Position numbers and translations under genes: made by a program. A DNA stretch of 64,000 nucleotides from Paucidesulfovibrio gracilis DSM 16080 (GTDB taxonomy: Bacteria; Desulfobacterota; Desulfovibrionia; Desulfovibrionales; Desulfovibrionaceae). Numbering within the stretch: the stretch's first letter is position 1; each line of letters opens with the position of its first letter. The stretch is taken from positions 248,001 to 312,000 of the forward strand of contig NZ_FUYC01000001.1 of the NCBI RefSeq assembly GCF_900167125.1, given 5' to 3'. The notes under the pieces are model-generated. The model ran no database searches. It was not told the DNA's origin and saw only the letters and a list, made by a program, of their open reading frames with translations. This document shows, one piece after another, positions 25,001-33,712 of this stretch.

Positions 25001-25053
25001 GCTTTTTGGCTACTGAAGCTCCTTAAAGCTGTCAACCATTTTTTTTCGTTCAT

Positions 25054-25068
25054 CACATACAGTATGTG
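25054..25068. promoter_or_regulatory. 15-bp palindrome upstream of the aro-trp promoter
   Basis: CACATAC-A-GTATGTG, perfect 7-bp arms, 19 bases upstream of the candidate -35 of the aro-trp leader. The position suits an activator or repressor site. The cognate regulator is unknown; it does not match the E. coli TrpR or TyrR box as I know them. Confidence 0.4.
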
Positions 25069-25430
25069 TGGGAACATTTTTTTCTTCGGCGGACTGGAGC
25101 ACCGTGCGCCCATTCCGACATATTCAGAACACGTCCTTCAAGATCCCACGGGTCCGTGGGAACGTAAACCACCCCACGCGCACCCCACACCCCACGTTTT
25201 GTCATCGGTTCTTTTTTGAGGGCAAAAAAAAGGACGATACCGCCTACTTTTGTATCCACCTTCCATGCACCTACCCCGATTGTCACGCTGGGAGGAAAAT
25301 AGTTCAAATTAACTTTTTTGTAAATTTACAAGTTTTATAGACTAAATTTCTACGTAAATTTGACAATTTTGAAATATTTTGTCTTGACGTAAAACCTGTT
25401 TCTTCAATAATTCCAGAGAGGTGCCAACTT

Positions 25431-25446
25431 TGGCACGGTCACTGCT
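25431..25446 (+). promoter_or_regulatory. Sigma-54 promoter of amtB-glnK
   Basis: TGGCACGGTCACTGCT matches the -24/-12 consensus TGGCACG-N4-TTGCW, with GG and GC exactly 12 bases apart and one mismatch. It lies 47 bases before the amtB start, as expected for a nitrogen-controlled gene activated by an NtrC-type enhancer-binding protein. Confidence 0.8.
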
Positions 25447-25492
25447 TATCTCGATCCGTCTACAACGCAATTTTCAACAGAAGGAGCTTTTC

Positions 25493-26854
25493 ATGTCAAC
25501 CGAGTATCCCGATTCCCGCAAGCGCCGCATCACCGCGCTCCCGGGCATGCTGGCCCTGGCGCTGACCCTCGTCCCCGGCCTCGCCCTGGCACAGGACGCG
25601 CCTGAGCTGCTCACCCAGGACAATGCCAACATCCTCTGGACCCTCATCGCGGCCATCCTGGTCATGTTCATGCAGGCCGGGTTCGCCTGCGTGGAATGCG
25701 GCTTCACGCGCGCCAAAAGCGCCGGCAACATCATCATGAAAAACTTTTTGGACTTCGGTGCCGGACAGATCGTCTTCTACTTTCTCGGATTCGGTCTCAT
25801 GTTCGGCACCGGCTCCAGCCTGCTCGGACTCTCCAATTTCGGACTGAGCGGCGTGGCCGATGCGGACCTGCCCTGGTCATACACTTTCTGGTTCTTCCAG
25901 TCCGTGTTTGCGGCCACTGCGGCCACCATCGTTTCCGGCGGCATTGCCGAGCGCACCAAGTTCGGAACCTACGTACTGGTCTCCCTGGTGGTTACGGGCG
26001 TGATCTACCCCATTTCCGGACACTGGGCCTGGGGCAGCCTTTACGGTGACGCGGGCTGGCTCGAATCCACCTTCTCCGTGGCCTTCTGCGACTTTGCCGG
26101 TTCCTCCGTGGTTCACTCCGTAGGCGGCTGGCTCGCCCTGGCCGGCGCCCTGGTCGTGGGACCGCGCATCGGTAAGTACGACAACGACGGCAAGGCCCGC
26201 GCCATCCCCGGCCACAACATCCCCCTGGCCGCCCTTGGCGTGTTCATCCTCTGGTTCGGCTGGTTCGGCTTCAACCCCGGCTCCACCACCACGGCGGATT
26301 CGAGCATCGGTCTCATCGCCATGAACACATCCCTGGCCGCTGCGGCCGGATCCCTGGCTGCCCTGGCTGTGTCCTGGCTGCGCTTCGGCAAGCCCGACAT
26401 GTCCATGACCATGAACGGCTCCCTGGCGGGTCTGGTGGGCATTACCGCTCCCTGCGCCACGGTGCTTCCCGGTTCCGCGATCCTCATCGGTCTGGTGGCC
26501 GGCGCCCTGGTGGTGCTCTCCATCGAATTCATCGACAAAGTGCTGCGGATCGACGATCCGGTCGGCGCGGTTTCCGTGCACGGCGTGTGCGGTGCCTGGG
26601 GAACCCTGGCCTGTGGGTTGTTCAACACGGACGGCGGCCTCTTCTTCGGCGGCGGTCTGGCCCAGCTCGGCGTCCAGGTCGTGGGTGTGGCAGTGTTCTT
26701 TGTCTGGGCCTTTGGAACCGGTCTGATCACCTTCACCGTACTCAAGAAGCTCATGGGCCTGCGCGTGAGCGAGGAAGAGGAACGCAAGGGGCTGGACATC
26801 TCCGAACACGGCTCCGAAGCCTACAGCGGCTTCCAGATCTTCACCGTGGAATAG
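25493..26854 (+). CDS. amtB: Ammonium transporter
   Basis: 453 residues from the ATG at 25493, preceded by AGAAGGAG; the open frame runs back to 25421 but that stretch contains the sigma-54 promoter. A cleavable signal peptide (LALALTLVPGLALAQ) is followed by about 11 helices. Motifs: CVECGFTRAKSAGNIIMKN, the first pore His in FAGSSVVHSVGG, and the second in AVSVHGVCGAWGTLACG. Conducts ammonia/ammonium under nitrogen limitation. Paired with a PII protein 49 bases downstream that would plug the pore when nitrogen is plentiful. Confidence 0.96.
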   Translation: MSTEYPDSRKRRITALPGMLALALTLVPGLALAQDAPELLTQDNANILWTLIAAILVMFMQAGFACVECGFTRAKSAGNIIMKNFLDFGAGQIVFYFLGFGLMFGTGSSLLGLSNFGLSGVADADLPWSYTFWFFQSVFAATAATIVSGGIAERTKFGTYVLVSLVVTGVIYPISGHWAWGSLYGDAGWLESTFSVAFCDFAGSSVVHSVGGWLALAGALVVGPRIGKYDNDGKARAIPGHNIPLAALGVFILWFGWFGFNPGSTTTADSSIGLIAMNTSLAAAAGSLAALAVSWLRFGKPDMSMTMNGSLAGLVGITAPCATVLPGSAILIGLVAGALVVLSIEFIDKVLRIDDPVGAVSVHGVCGAWGTLACGLFNTDGGLFFGGGLAQLGVQVVGVAVFFVWAFGTGLITFTVLKKLMGLRVSEEEERKGLDISEHGSEAYSGFQIFTVE

Positions 26855-26903
26855 CCCGCTCCAGAAAAGACAACCCGTCCAACCAGCAAGGAGGACACAG
26901 CTC

Positions 26904-27239
26904 ATGAAACTCGTGATCGCTTATATCCGCCCAGAGCAGCTCACCCAGGTGAAGCAGGCGCTCTACGCCGAAGGATTCTATTCCATCTCCGTGACCAACA
27001 TCCTCGGGTCCGGTCGGCAAAAGGGCTTCACCGAAACCTATCGCGGCGTGCCCATGGAAGTGAACCTGCTCAAAAAGGTACGAATCGAACTTGGACTGCC
27101 CGCGGATCGCGCCGACGTAGCCCTGGCCCTGATTCGCGAATCCGCCCAGACCGGCAAAGAGGGCGACGGCGTCCTCTTCGTCCTCGATGTAGCCAAGGCC
27201 GTGCGCATCCGCACCGGCGAACAGGACATCCTGGCCTGA
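26904..27239 (+). CDS. glnK: PII nitrogen regulatory protein with Met at the uridylylation position
   Basis: 111 residues, co-linear with E. coli GlnB without gaps over the first 60. The T-loop reads GSGRQKGFTETYRGVPMEV. Tyr46 is kept but position 51, the uridylylated Tyr in E. coli, is Met. B- and C-loops (ESAQTGKEGDGVLFV, IRTGEQD) look intact, so ATP/ADP and 2-oxoglutarate binding should remain. Expected partner: AmtB. Control probably works by ligand binding alone, without UMP modification. CAAGGAGGACA ribosome site. Confidence 0.95.
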   Translation: MKLVIAYIRPEQLTQVKQALYAEGFYSISVTNILGSGRQKGFTETYRGVPMEVNLLKKVRIELGLPADRADVALALIRESAQTGKEGDGVLFVLDVAKAVRIRTGEQDILA

Positions 27240-27261
27240 GCCAACGACCAGTAAGGGAGGT

Positions 27262-27290
27262 CGGGGGATTCCCCCGGCCCCCTTCCATCC
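27262..27290 (+). other. GC-rich hairpin after glnK
   Basis: GGGGG-ATT-CCCCC in the 65-base gap between glnK and the EAL gene. The run after it is C-rich rather than U-rich, so it may reduce read-through or stabilise the amtB-glnK mRNA rather than terminate cleanly. Confidence 0.4.
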
Positions 27291-27304
27291 ACGGAGCCTC
27301 TCCC

Positions 27305-28552
27305 ATGCCCCACTCCATCCTGGCCCACCGCCCACGTTCCGCCCACATCCCGCCCCTGGAAATCCACTTCCAGCCTCTGGTTTCCCTGCGGCGTGGAACG
27401 GTCCTCGGCGTGGAGGCGCTGGCCCGGGGGAAAGACCCCGAAACAGGCGCCCTGATCACGCCGGATCACCTCTTCGGCAAAACCCGCAGCCAGGAAGCGC
27501 GCCTGGAGCTGGACCGACGCTGCCGTCAGGCCGCGCTGGAAGCGTTCCGCCCCCTGCACAAGGCCGATCCGAATCTGTTGCTCTCCATCAATGTGGACGC
27601 CTCCATCATTGATGCGTCCAGCGTCCATTCCAAGGTACTGGAAGAACAGGTGGCGGCCTCGGGCATTCCCCCGGAAAACATCATTGTGGAAATTGTGGAG
27701 TCCAAGGCGGGCGGCACGCTCGCACTCATGGAATTCGTTGCCGAATACAAACGGCTCGGGTTTGTGCTGGCCCTGGACGACTTTGGGGCGGGCCATTCCA
27801 ATCTGGACCGCATCCACCTGCTCAAGCCGGACCTGGTCAAGCTTGACCGCTGCCTGATCAGCCGTATTCATCGGCATTTTCACAAGCAGGAGGTGGTCAA
27901 GAGTTTTGTCCGGCTGGCCGGACGCACCGGCTGCCTTGTGCTGGGGGAAGGCGTGGAACGCCTGGACGAAGCCTTGACGTTGCTGGAATGCGGTGTGGAT
28001 GTTTTTCAGGGATTTTATTTCGGCCGCCCGGTTCCCGGATTCCCGGACTGGGCCGCTTCCGAGGTATCGGTCGCTCAGGTGGCCGAAGCGCACAAGACCT
28101 CGAGCATTCGGCACTACAATTCTGAGAAAATCCGTTTTTCAGGATACAACGCCTTGGTGGACCGCATCAGCGCGACCCTTGGCGCGACCACGGCCCAGGG
28201 CAACGCCCCCACAAACACGCAGCTCGAAGAACGACTGCGGCAGTGCCTGGATGCCGACGCACGCATTGAGTGCCTCTATCTGCTGGATTCCCAGGGCATA
28301 CAGTCAACGGATACAGTCCGGCGTCCCGAATGGGTGCGCAAAAGCCGCCGCCTGCTCTATGAACCGGCGCGGCGCGGCGCGGACCACTCCTGCAAGGAAT
28401 ACTTTCTGCCCCTACGTTCCGGTCTGACCCGGTTCACCACGGAACCATACATCTCGCAGGCCTCGGGTCGCCGCTGCCTAACCATCTCCAGCATGTTTCT
28501 GGATCCGGACGGCACGGCACGCATCCTCTGCATTGACCTGAACGAGGAATAG
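27305..28552 (+). CDS. EAL-domain cyclic-di-GMP phosphodiesterase with C-terminal sensory module
   Basis: 415 residues. EAL domain about 20-250: VLGVEALARG (catalytic E), LLSINVDAS, IIVEIVESK, LALDDFGAGHSN (both Asp), PDLVKLDR (Lys), VLGEGVERLDEA and VFQGFYFGRP. All metal and catalytic positions look filled, so hydrolysis of c-di-GMP is likely. The C-terminal 120 residues (CLYLLDSQGIQSTDT ... EYFLPLRSGLTRFTTEPYISQASG) look like a Cache/PAS-type sensor. This order, EAL first and sensor last, is unusual. No membrane helix. It follows amtB-glnK by 65 bases on the same strand; a functional link to nitrogen status is inference. Confidence 0.9.
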   Translation: MPHSILAHRPRSAHIPPLEIHFQPLVSLRRGTVLGVEALARGKDPETGALITPDHLFGKTRSQEARLELDRRCRQAALEAFRPLHKADPNLLLSINVDASIIDASSVHSKVLEEQVAASGIPPENIIVEIVESKAGGTLALMEFVAEYKRLGFVLALDDFGAGHSNLDRIHLLKPDLVKLDRCLISRIHRHFHKQEVVKSFVRLAGRTGCLVLGEGVERLDEALTLLECGVDVFQGFYFGRPVPGFPDWAASEVSVAQVAEAHKTSSIRHYNSEKIRFSGYNALVDRISATLGATTAQGNAPTNTQLEERLRQCLDADARIECLYLLDSQGIQSTDTVRRPEWVRKSRRLLYEPARRGADHSCKEYFLPLRSGLTRFTTEPYISQASGRRCLTISSMFLDPDGTARILCIDLNEE

Positions 28553-28561
28553 CCCCTGGGA

Positions 28562-30469
28562 TCAAGCGTTCCGCAGGGTGCCGTACTGAGCATAATACGC
28601 GCACTGGCCCGCCATATCTCCCTCATGCGGGCCGATCAGGACGTTGATTCCCCGTCCGCACTTCATCCAGCCGCCCCGCCGCAGAAACACGGCTTCGGGG
28701 TGCAGTCCCGTCAACAACTCGAGTCGCACGGGCATGCGGCCAAACTCGGTAACCAGCTCCAAAGGGGCTGTCCGGTCCAGCCGCGCCAGCTCCGGACAGT
28801 CAGGCGAAAGATACACGGTGCTTGGCCCGCGCCGTTGCTCGGCCTCGGGTATCTGCGAGAGCAGGTGCGCCTTGTCCACCAGACTGAGGATGCGGAGCGG
28901 AAACTCGGGACCGGGAGCAGGTTCCGGATGCAACTCCACGGGCAAACGGGCCTTGCCGTCCGCATGATGAAACCGCCCATGGACAAACGGCGGCTCCCGC
29001 CGTGGGGACGGCAGATAGGTACACCGCCGCAATTCCTCCAATGACGTGGTTGCGTTGGGCGCTTGCAAGGCCTCCTGCAACACGGTTTCGGCATCCGGGA
29101 AGGGAACCGGCGGATCCAGCCGGGCCGCCACCTCTTGGGAAATCGTAAAGTTGGACAAGCAGCCCTCGGGCGGCTCCAGCACCTTGGCGGAATGATGTAT
29201 CCACCCATGGGACGAGCAACGGGTCACATCCTCCCACTCCCACATCAATGCCGGAGGAAGCACCAGATCGGCCACCTCCGCCGTATCATTGGGAAACGCC
29301 TCCACCGCAATGACAAACGGCTTACGCATGGCATTGGCCAGGCGCTCACTGTCCGGGCTTTGTGTGACAACGTTGGTGCCTTCCACCCAGATCAGTTCCA
29401 CAGGATCGCCGTCCTTGTCCGCCTGCTCCAGGGCCGCGCCCAGGTCATGCGTGGGCAGGCTGCGCGGCGCAGGTTCAGGCCGCCGAAACCAGGAATAATC
29501 GATATGCCCCCGCTCACCGGAAGCAAAATACGTCCCGCCGCCACGCACCCCCATGTTGCCGGACAGCAGGGCCAGGGCGTCGATGAACCGCACGTTCTCA
29601 CCACCGTAGCGATAGCGTTGTACCCCCCGTCCCAGAATGGAGGCGCAAGGGCGCGACGCATAGGCCCGGACCAATGCCCGGGCATCCTCCGGAGACACGT
29701 CACAGGCCGCCAAAAGATCGGCCACAGAGGATTCCCGAAGCAGGCGCTTGAATTCGGTCCAACCATGAGCCGCACGGCAGCTGTCCGGACACAACCCGCC
29801 CTGCTCGTCCAGCATACGCAACACTGCCAAGGCCAGGAACCGGTCCGTGCCGGGACGAATGGTGATGACCCGATGCGCCGAGGATGTGTACCCCGGATCT
29901 CCGGGCGTGACCGCCAACACCTCGACGCCGCGACGCATGGCCGCACGCACGTGCCGACCGGGCAGCATGCCCTCGGCATCCAGATTGCGGCCCCAGTTGA
30001 CGATGGCATGGCTGGCGGAAAGATCATCCAGTTCCGGCTCCAGACACTCCCCAAAATCCCGGGTCTGGGCCTCTATGCCGCCGTCCAGACAGTAATCCCC
30101 GGACATGGCCGAAGCCCCGAGCCTGCCGAAAAGGTAGGGGGAAGCCCGGAACAAAACACCGTATGAACCGACATAAAAAATATGGAGCATCCGGCGCGGG
30201 TCGTGGCGTACGGCCTGGATACGCCGGGCCGCTTCATTCAATGCGGTTTCCCAGGAGCATTCCCGAAGCTCGCCGTTCTGCCGCAGCAGAGGGCGGGTTA
30301 TCCGGTCCGGGGCATGCAGACGCTCGCCGAACCGCACGGTTTTGGCGCAGCTCAAGCCCTGCGTGGCCGGATGATCGGGATCTCCCCGTACGTGCAGACG
30401 CTCACCGTCATAGCGCACAAGCAGGGCGCAGCCATTGCCGCAATGCCGGGTACAGGTGGTGCGGATCAT
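28562..30469 (-). CDS. Molybdopterin (bis-MGD) oxidoreductase with N-terminal [4Fe-4S] site
   Basis: 635 residues from the ATG at 30469 (GAAGG 7 bases upstream); ATGs at 30475 and 30493 are alternatives. It starts IRTTCTRHCGNGCALLV ... GLSCAKT, the C-x3-C-x3-C-x26-C cluster motif of the DMSO-reductase superfamily. It is followed by the Mo-cofactor domains (NWGRNLDAEGMLPG, SGNMGVRGGG, VADLVLPPALMWEWEDVT) and a C-terminal aspartate-decarboxylase-like fold (RILSLVDKAHLLSQIP). There is no Tat signal, so it is cytoplasmic. No FeS or membrane partner subunit is adjacent. The substrate is not predictable: it lacks the Sec/Cys landmark of formate dehydrogenase that I could recognise. Confidence 0.85.
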   Translation of the reverse strand: MIRTTCTRHCGNGCALLVRYDGERLHVRGDPDHPATQGLSCAKTVRFGERLHAPDRITRPLLRQNGELRECSWETALNEAARRIQAVRHDPRRMLHIFYVGSYGVLFRASPYLFGRLGASAMSGDYCLDGGIEAQTRDFGECLEPELDDLSASHAIVNWGRNLDAEGMLPGRHVRAAMRRGVEVLAVTPGDPGYTSSAHRVITIRPGTDRFLALAVLRMLDEQGGLCPDSCRAAHGWTEFKRLLRESSVADLLAACDVSPEDARALVRAYASRPCASILGRGVQRYRYGGENVRFIDALALLSGNMGVRGGGTYFASGERGHIDYSWFRRPEPAPRSLPTHDLGAALEQADKDGDPVELIWVEGTNVVTQSPDSERLANAMRKPFVIAVEAFPNDTAEVADLVLPPALMWEWEDVTRCSSHGWIHHSAKVLEPPEGCLSNFTISQEVAARLDPPVPFPDAETVLQEALQAPNATTSLEELRRCTYLPSPRREPPFVHGRFHHADGKARLPVELHPEPAPGPEFPLRILSLVDKAHLLSQIPEAEQRRGPSTVYLSPDCPELARLDRTAPLELVTEFGRMPVRLELLTGLHPEAVFLRRGGWMKCGRGINVLIGPHEGDMAGQCAYYAQYGTLRNA

Positions 30470-30571
30470 TTTCATGCCTTCGGGTGTGACCATGGAGAGG
30501 AGAGAAGGTCAAGAGCAAACGCGGAACAAAACTTTCGGCCCGCCCATCCCGCTTTCAACACAACCGCGCCT

Positions 30572-30610
30572 GCGTTGCTGCATCCAACCGTTCGGGTTTG
30601 TACGCAACGC
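30572..30610. repeat. Structured intergenic element, possible dispersed repeat
   Basis: GCGTTGC (30572-30578) and GCAACGC (30604-30610) are perfect inverted arms, with an inner AACC-GTTCG-GGTT hairpin at about 30585-30597. The flanks repeat the word GCCTGCG on both sides. It lies in the 221-base gap between the convergent-leaving oxidoreductase and lrp genes. It could be a REP-like element; only one copy is in this window. Confidence 0.3.
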
Positions 30611-30690
30611 CTGCGCATTGCCAGGAAGCTTTTCGCGTCCCTGTCGCCTGCTTATACGCCGCCTTTGATGCTTCCCTTCTCGACGGCCGT

Positions 30691-31170
30691 CTATCCCTTG
30701 AAGGATCCGGAGTGTTCCTTGTGTTCCACCCATTTATTGATGGCCTCAAGATAGAGATAGGTTTCCGTGGAAACCACCCCGCCCAGCGCCTGAAGGTCGT
30801 CCACCAAAAACCGTTTCAGCTTGGAGCGCGACGAAACCGACAATTCCACCATCAGATCGTAGCGGCCGGTCACATTGATCACGGACTGCACCCCGCTACA
30901 CCGCGAGACCCACTCCATGATCTGTTGATCCACCTTTTTTTCCAGGTTGATGCCGATCACCGCGGTGAGCGTGTTTTCAAAATATAACGGGTTGACGGAA
31001 GCGGATATACGCAGGTACCCGCAGTCCATCATCCGTTCGGTGCGCAGCCGCACCGTACCATCCGAAACACCGAGCTTGCGGGCGATGCTTTTATAGGATG
31101 CGCGGCCATCACGCTGGAGTTCCTCGATAATGGCCCGGTCGATATGATCAAGGTTCAACGGCTTTTCCAT
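30691..31170 (-). CDS. Lrp/AsnC-family transcriptional regulator
   Basis: 159 residues. Winged HTH: LDHIDRAIIEELQRDGRASYKSIARKLGVSDGTVRLRTERM. RAM/ACT-like effector domain: LTAVIGINLEKK, VINVTGRYDLMVELSVSS, TYLYLEAINKWV. Binds DNA as an oligomer and senses an amino acid. It is transcribed away from kbl-tdh across a 141-base AT-rich gap, so it is the natural candidate regulator of threonine breakdown. That link and the ligand (Leu, Thr or Gly) are inference. Confidence 0.92.
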   Translation of the reverse strand: MEKPLNLDHIDRAIIEELQRDGRASYKSIARKLGVSDGTVRLRTERMMDCGYLRISASVNPLYFENTLTAVIGINLEKKVDQQIMEWVSRCSGVQSVINVTGRYDLMVELSVSSRSKLKRFLVDDLQALGGVVSTETYLYLEAINKWVEHKEHSGSFKG

Positions 31171-31311
31171 ACTCTTCCCCGGTCGTTCTGCTGAGCTGGT
31201 GATTTCATCTGCGATACGATACGAGCAATTTAACTACTGTATTTTTACTTGACAAGAAAAATAATGTCGGTTTCCCTCTCAAACGAGCACACCCTACCCA
31301 AGGAGACAGAC

Positions 31312-32502
31312 ATGCGCGCATCGCTGACCGAACGCCTGGCCGAAGAAACCGCCGCACTGCAAGCCCAGGGACTATACAAGGCCGAACGGGTCATCGACTC
31401 GCCCCAGCAGGCCCGCATCACCCTGGCCGACGGAAGCGAAGTGCTCAACTTTTGCGCCAACAACTATCTCGGGCTGGCCAACCACCCGCGCCTGATCAAC
31501 GCGGCCAAACACGCCCTGGATCACTACGGCTATGGCATGGCTTCGGTACGATTCATCTGCGGCACCCAATCCGTGCACAAACGGCTGGAAGAGCGCCTGA
31601 CCTCCTTTCTCGGCACCGAGGACACCATTCTCTATGGTTCCTGCTTTGACGCCAACGGCGGACTATTCGAAACCCTGCTCGGTCCCGAGGACGCCATCAT
31701 TTCCGACGAATTGAACCACGCCTCCATCATCGACGGTGTACGGCTCTGCAAGGCCCGCCGCCTGCGGTACAAAAATAACGACATGGCGGACCTGGAAGCC
31801 AAACTCCGCGAAGCCGCCGATTGCCGCCACGTGCTCGTGGTCACGGACGGCGTGTTCTCCATGGACGGCATTGTGGCTGATCTCGGCACACTCTGTGACC
31901 TGGCCGAACAATACGGCGCCCTGACCATGGTGGACGACTCCCACGCCACCGGATTTATGGGGGACCACGGACGCGGCAGCCACGAGCATCGCGGCGTCAT
32001 GGGACGCATCGACATCCTTACCGGCACCCTTGGCAAGGCACTGGGTGGCGCATCCGGCGGCTACACCTCGGGACGCAAGGAAATCATCGAATGGCTGCGG
32101 CAGCGCTCCCGGCCCTATCTGTTTTCCAACACGCTCTGCCCGTCCATTGCGGCCGCATCCCTGGAAGCCCTGGACATGATCGAAGGACTGGACGAATTGC
32201 GCGATAATCTGCGGAAAAACAGCCGCATCTTTCGCCAGGGCATGACCGAAGCCGGGTTCGATCTGGTTCCGGGCGAGCACCCCATCATCCCCGTGATGCT
32301 TGGCGATGCGCGTGTGGCCCGGGACATGGCTGCCAGCCTGCTCAAGAAGGGCGTCTACGTCATCGGATTCAGCTATCCCGTAGTCCCGCAGGGCAAGGCC
32401 CGCATCCGCACGCAAATGAGCGCGGCGCACACGCCGGAACAGGTCCGGCAGGCCGTGGACGCCTTCATCGCCACGGGCCGTGAAATGAACCTTATTGCCT
32501 GA
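31312..32502 (+). CDS. kbl: Glycine C-acetyltransferase (2-amino-3-ketobutyrate CoA ligase)
   Basis: 396 residues from the ATG at 31312 (AAGGAGACAGAC ahead). PLP alpha-oxoamine synthase: [54 protein letters not shown], and the PLP lysine in [16 protein letters not shown]. Splits 2-amino-3-oxobutyrate with CoA into glycine and acetyl-CoA. First gene of kbl-tdh, 13 bases before tdh. The upstream gap has TTGACA at about 31250 but no convincing -10. Confidence 0.96.
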   Translation: MRASLTERLAEETAALQAQGLYKAERVIDSPQQARITLADGSEVLNFCANNYLGLANHPRLINAAKHALDHYGYGMASVRFICGTQSVHKRLEERLTSFLGTEDTILYGSCFDANGGLFETLLGPEDAIISDELNHASIIDGVRLCKARRLRYKNNDMADLEAKLREAADCRHVLVVTDGVFSMDGIVADLGTLCDLAEQYGALTMVDDSHATGFMGDHGRGSHEHRGVMGRIDILTGTLGKALGGASGGYTSGRKEIIEWLRQRSRPYLFSNTLCPSIAAASLEALDMIEGLDELRDNLRKNSRIFRQGMTEAGFDLVPGEHPIIPVMLGDARVARDMAASLLKKGVYVIGFSYPVVPQGKARIRTQMSAAHTPEQVRQAVDAFIATGREMNLIA

Positions 32503-32515
32503 TCCAGGGGGAAAC

Positions 32516-33580
32516 ATGAGCCGCACCTCGGACGTTCCCCGCACCATGCGGGCGCTGGTAAAACACGAAGCCAAACAAGGCATCCGGCTCCAGGAAGCGC
32601 CGGTACCGGAATTCGGACACAACGATGTGCTCGTGCAGGTGGACAAAACCGCCATCTGCGGAACGGACGTGCATATTTTCAACTGGGACGAATGGGCCGC
32701 CGCCACCATCCCCGTTCCCATGACCGTGGGCCACGAATTTTCCGGCCGCGTAGTGGCTGTGGGCAGTGAAGTCCGCGGCCTGCAACCCGGGGATCGCGTT
32801 TCCGCCGAAGGACACGTCACCTGCGGACATTGTCGCAACTGCCGAGCCGGAAAACGGCATCTGTGCCGCAACACCGTGGGCATCGGCGTGAACCGGCCCG
32901 GCTGCTTTGCCGACTATCTCAGCGTTCCGGCCTCCAACGTGTTCCATCTGCCGGACGCGGTGTCCGATGAGATGGGCGCGGTGCTCGATCCGTTGGGCAA
33001 TGCCGTGCACACGGCCCTTTCCTTTGATCTCGTGGGCGAGGACGTGCTCATCACCGGAGCCGGTCCCATCGGCATGATGGCCGTGGCCGTGGCCCGGTTC
33101 GTGGGAGCGCGGCACATTGTCATCACCGACGTCAACGACTACCGCCTGGACCTGGCCGCCAAGCTCGGCGCCTCCCACACCGTCAACGTGACCCGCGAAA
33201 ACCTGGCAGACACAATGGCCGGGCTGGGCATGGTGGAAGGGTTTGACGTGGGACTGGAAATGTCCGGCAATCCCTCCGCCTTCCGCCAGCTTTTGGCAAA
33301 CATGAACCACGGCGGCAGCGTGGCCTTACTGGGCATCCTCCCGGAAAGCACGGCCATCGACTGGAACGAGGTGGTCTTCAAGGGGTTGCGGCTCAAAGGC
33401 ATCTACGGTCGGGAAATGTTCGAAACTTGGTACAAAATGGCCTCCATGATCCAAAGCGGCCTGAACATCGCTCCGGCCATCACCCACCGCCTGGACGTGG
33501 ATGACTACGCCAACGGATTCGATGTCATGCGCTCCGGCAACAGCGGCAAGGTGGTGCTGGACTGGACCAAGGGCCGCTGA
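32516..33580 (+). CDS. tdh: L-threonine 3-dehydrogenase
   Basis: 354 residues; the ATG at 32516 follows GGGGGAAAC. Zinc medium-chain dehydrogenase: catalytic zinc site [17 protein letters not shown] and VGHEFSGRV, structural zinc [15 protein letters not shown], and NAD loop [17 protein letters not shown] with the discriminating Asp in VITDVNDYR. Oxidises threonine to 2-amino-3-oxobutyrate, which Kbl cleaves. Together they give glycine, acetyl-CoA and NADH. Ends 105 bases before a strong terminator. Confidence 0.97.
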   Translation: MSRTSDVPRTMRALVKHEAKQGIRLQEAPVPEFGHNDVLVQVDKTAICGTDVHIFNWDEWAAATIPVPMTVGHEFSGRVVAVGSEVRGLQPGDRVSAEGHVTCGHCRNCRAGKRHLCRNTVGIGVNRPGCFADYLSVPASNVFHLPDAVSDEMGAVLDPLGNAVHTALSFDLVGEDVLITGAGPIGMMAVAVARFVGARHIVITDVNDYRLDLAAKLGASHTVNVTRENLADTMAGLGMVEGFDVGLEMSGNPSAFRQLLANMNHGGSVALLGILPESTAIDWNEVVFKGLRLKGIYGREMFETWYKMASMIQSGLNIAPAITHRLDVDDYANGFDVMRSGNSGKVVLDWTKGR

Positions 33581-33685
33581 CAAAACATTTTCAATAGTTC
33601 AGGTAGATGGAAGAAAACCGCGCAACGGACTTCGACCATCACTCCTCCTGACACGGGCGAGTGAACGACGCCCAGACACGGACCT

Positions 33686-33712
33686 GGCCCGCACATGGTG
33701 TGCGGGCCTTTT
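33686..33712 (+). terminator. Terminator of kbl-tdh
   Basis: GGCCCGCACA (33686-33695), loop TGG, TGTGCGGGCC (33699-33708), followed by TTTTCT. Confidence 0.92.

Larger units (their letters stand above)
25001..25492. other. Divergent regulatory region between the aro-trp operon and amtB
   Basis: 492 bases without a gene beyond the leader peptide, AT-rich toward amtB. It holds several symmetrical elements: CACATACAGTATGTG (25054-25068, perfect arms); TCCCACGG-GT-CCGTGGGA (25144-25161); three copies of ACCCCAC in 25171-25197; and the 14-bp palindrome TTGTAAATTTACAA (25318-25331). A TTGACA for the minus-strand leader is at 25030-25035. The sigma-54 promoter lies at the right end (separate entry). 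Confidence 0.5.

Noticed and set aside
25421-25492. Upstream GTG start for amtB at 25421
   Set aside because: This segment contains the sigma-54 promoter, and the ATG at 25493 has a strong ribosome site and begins just before a signal peptide.
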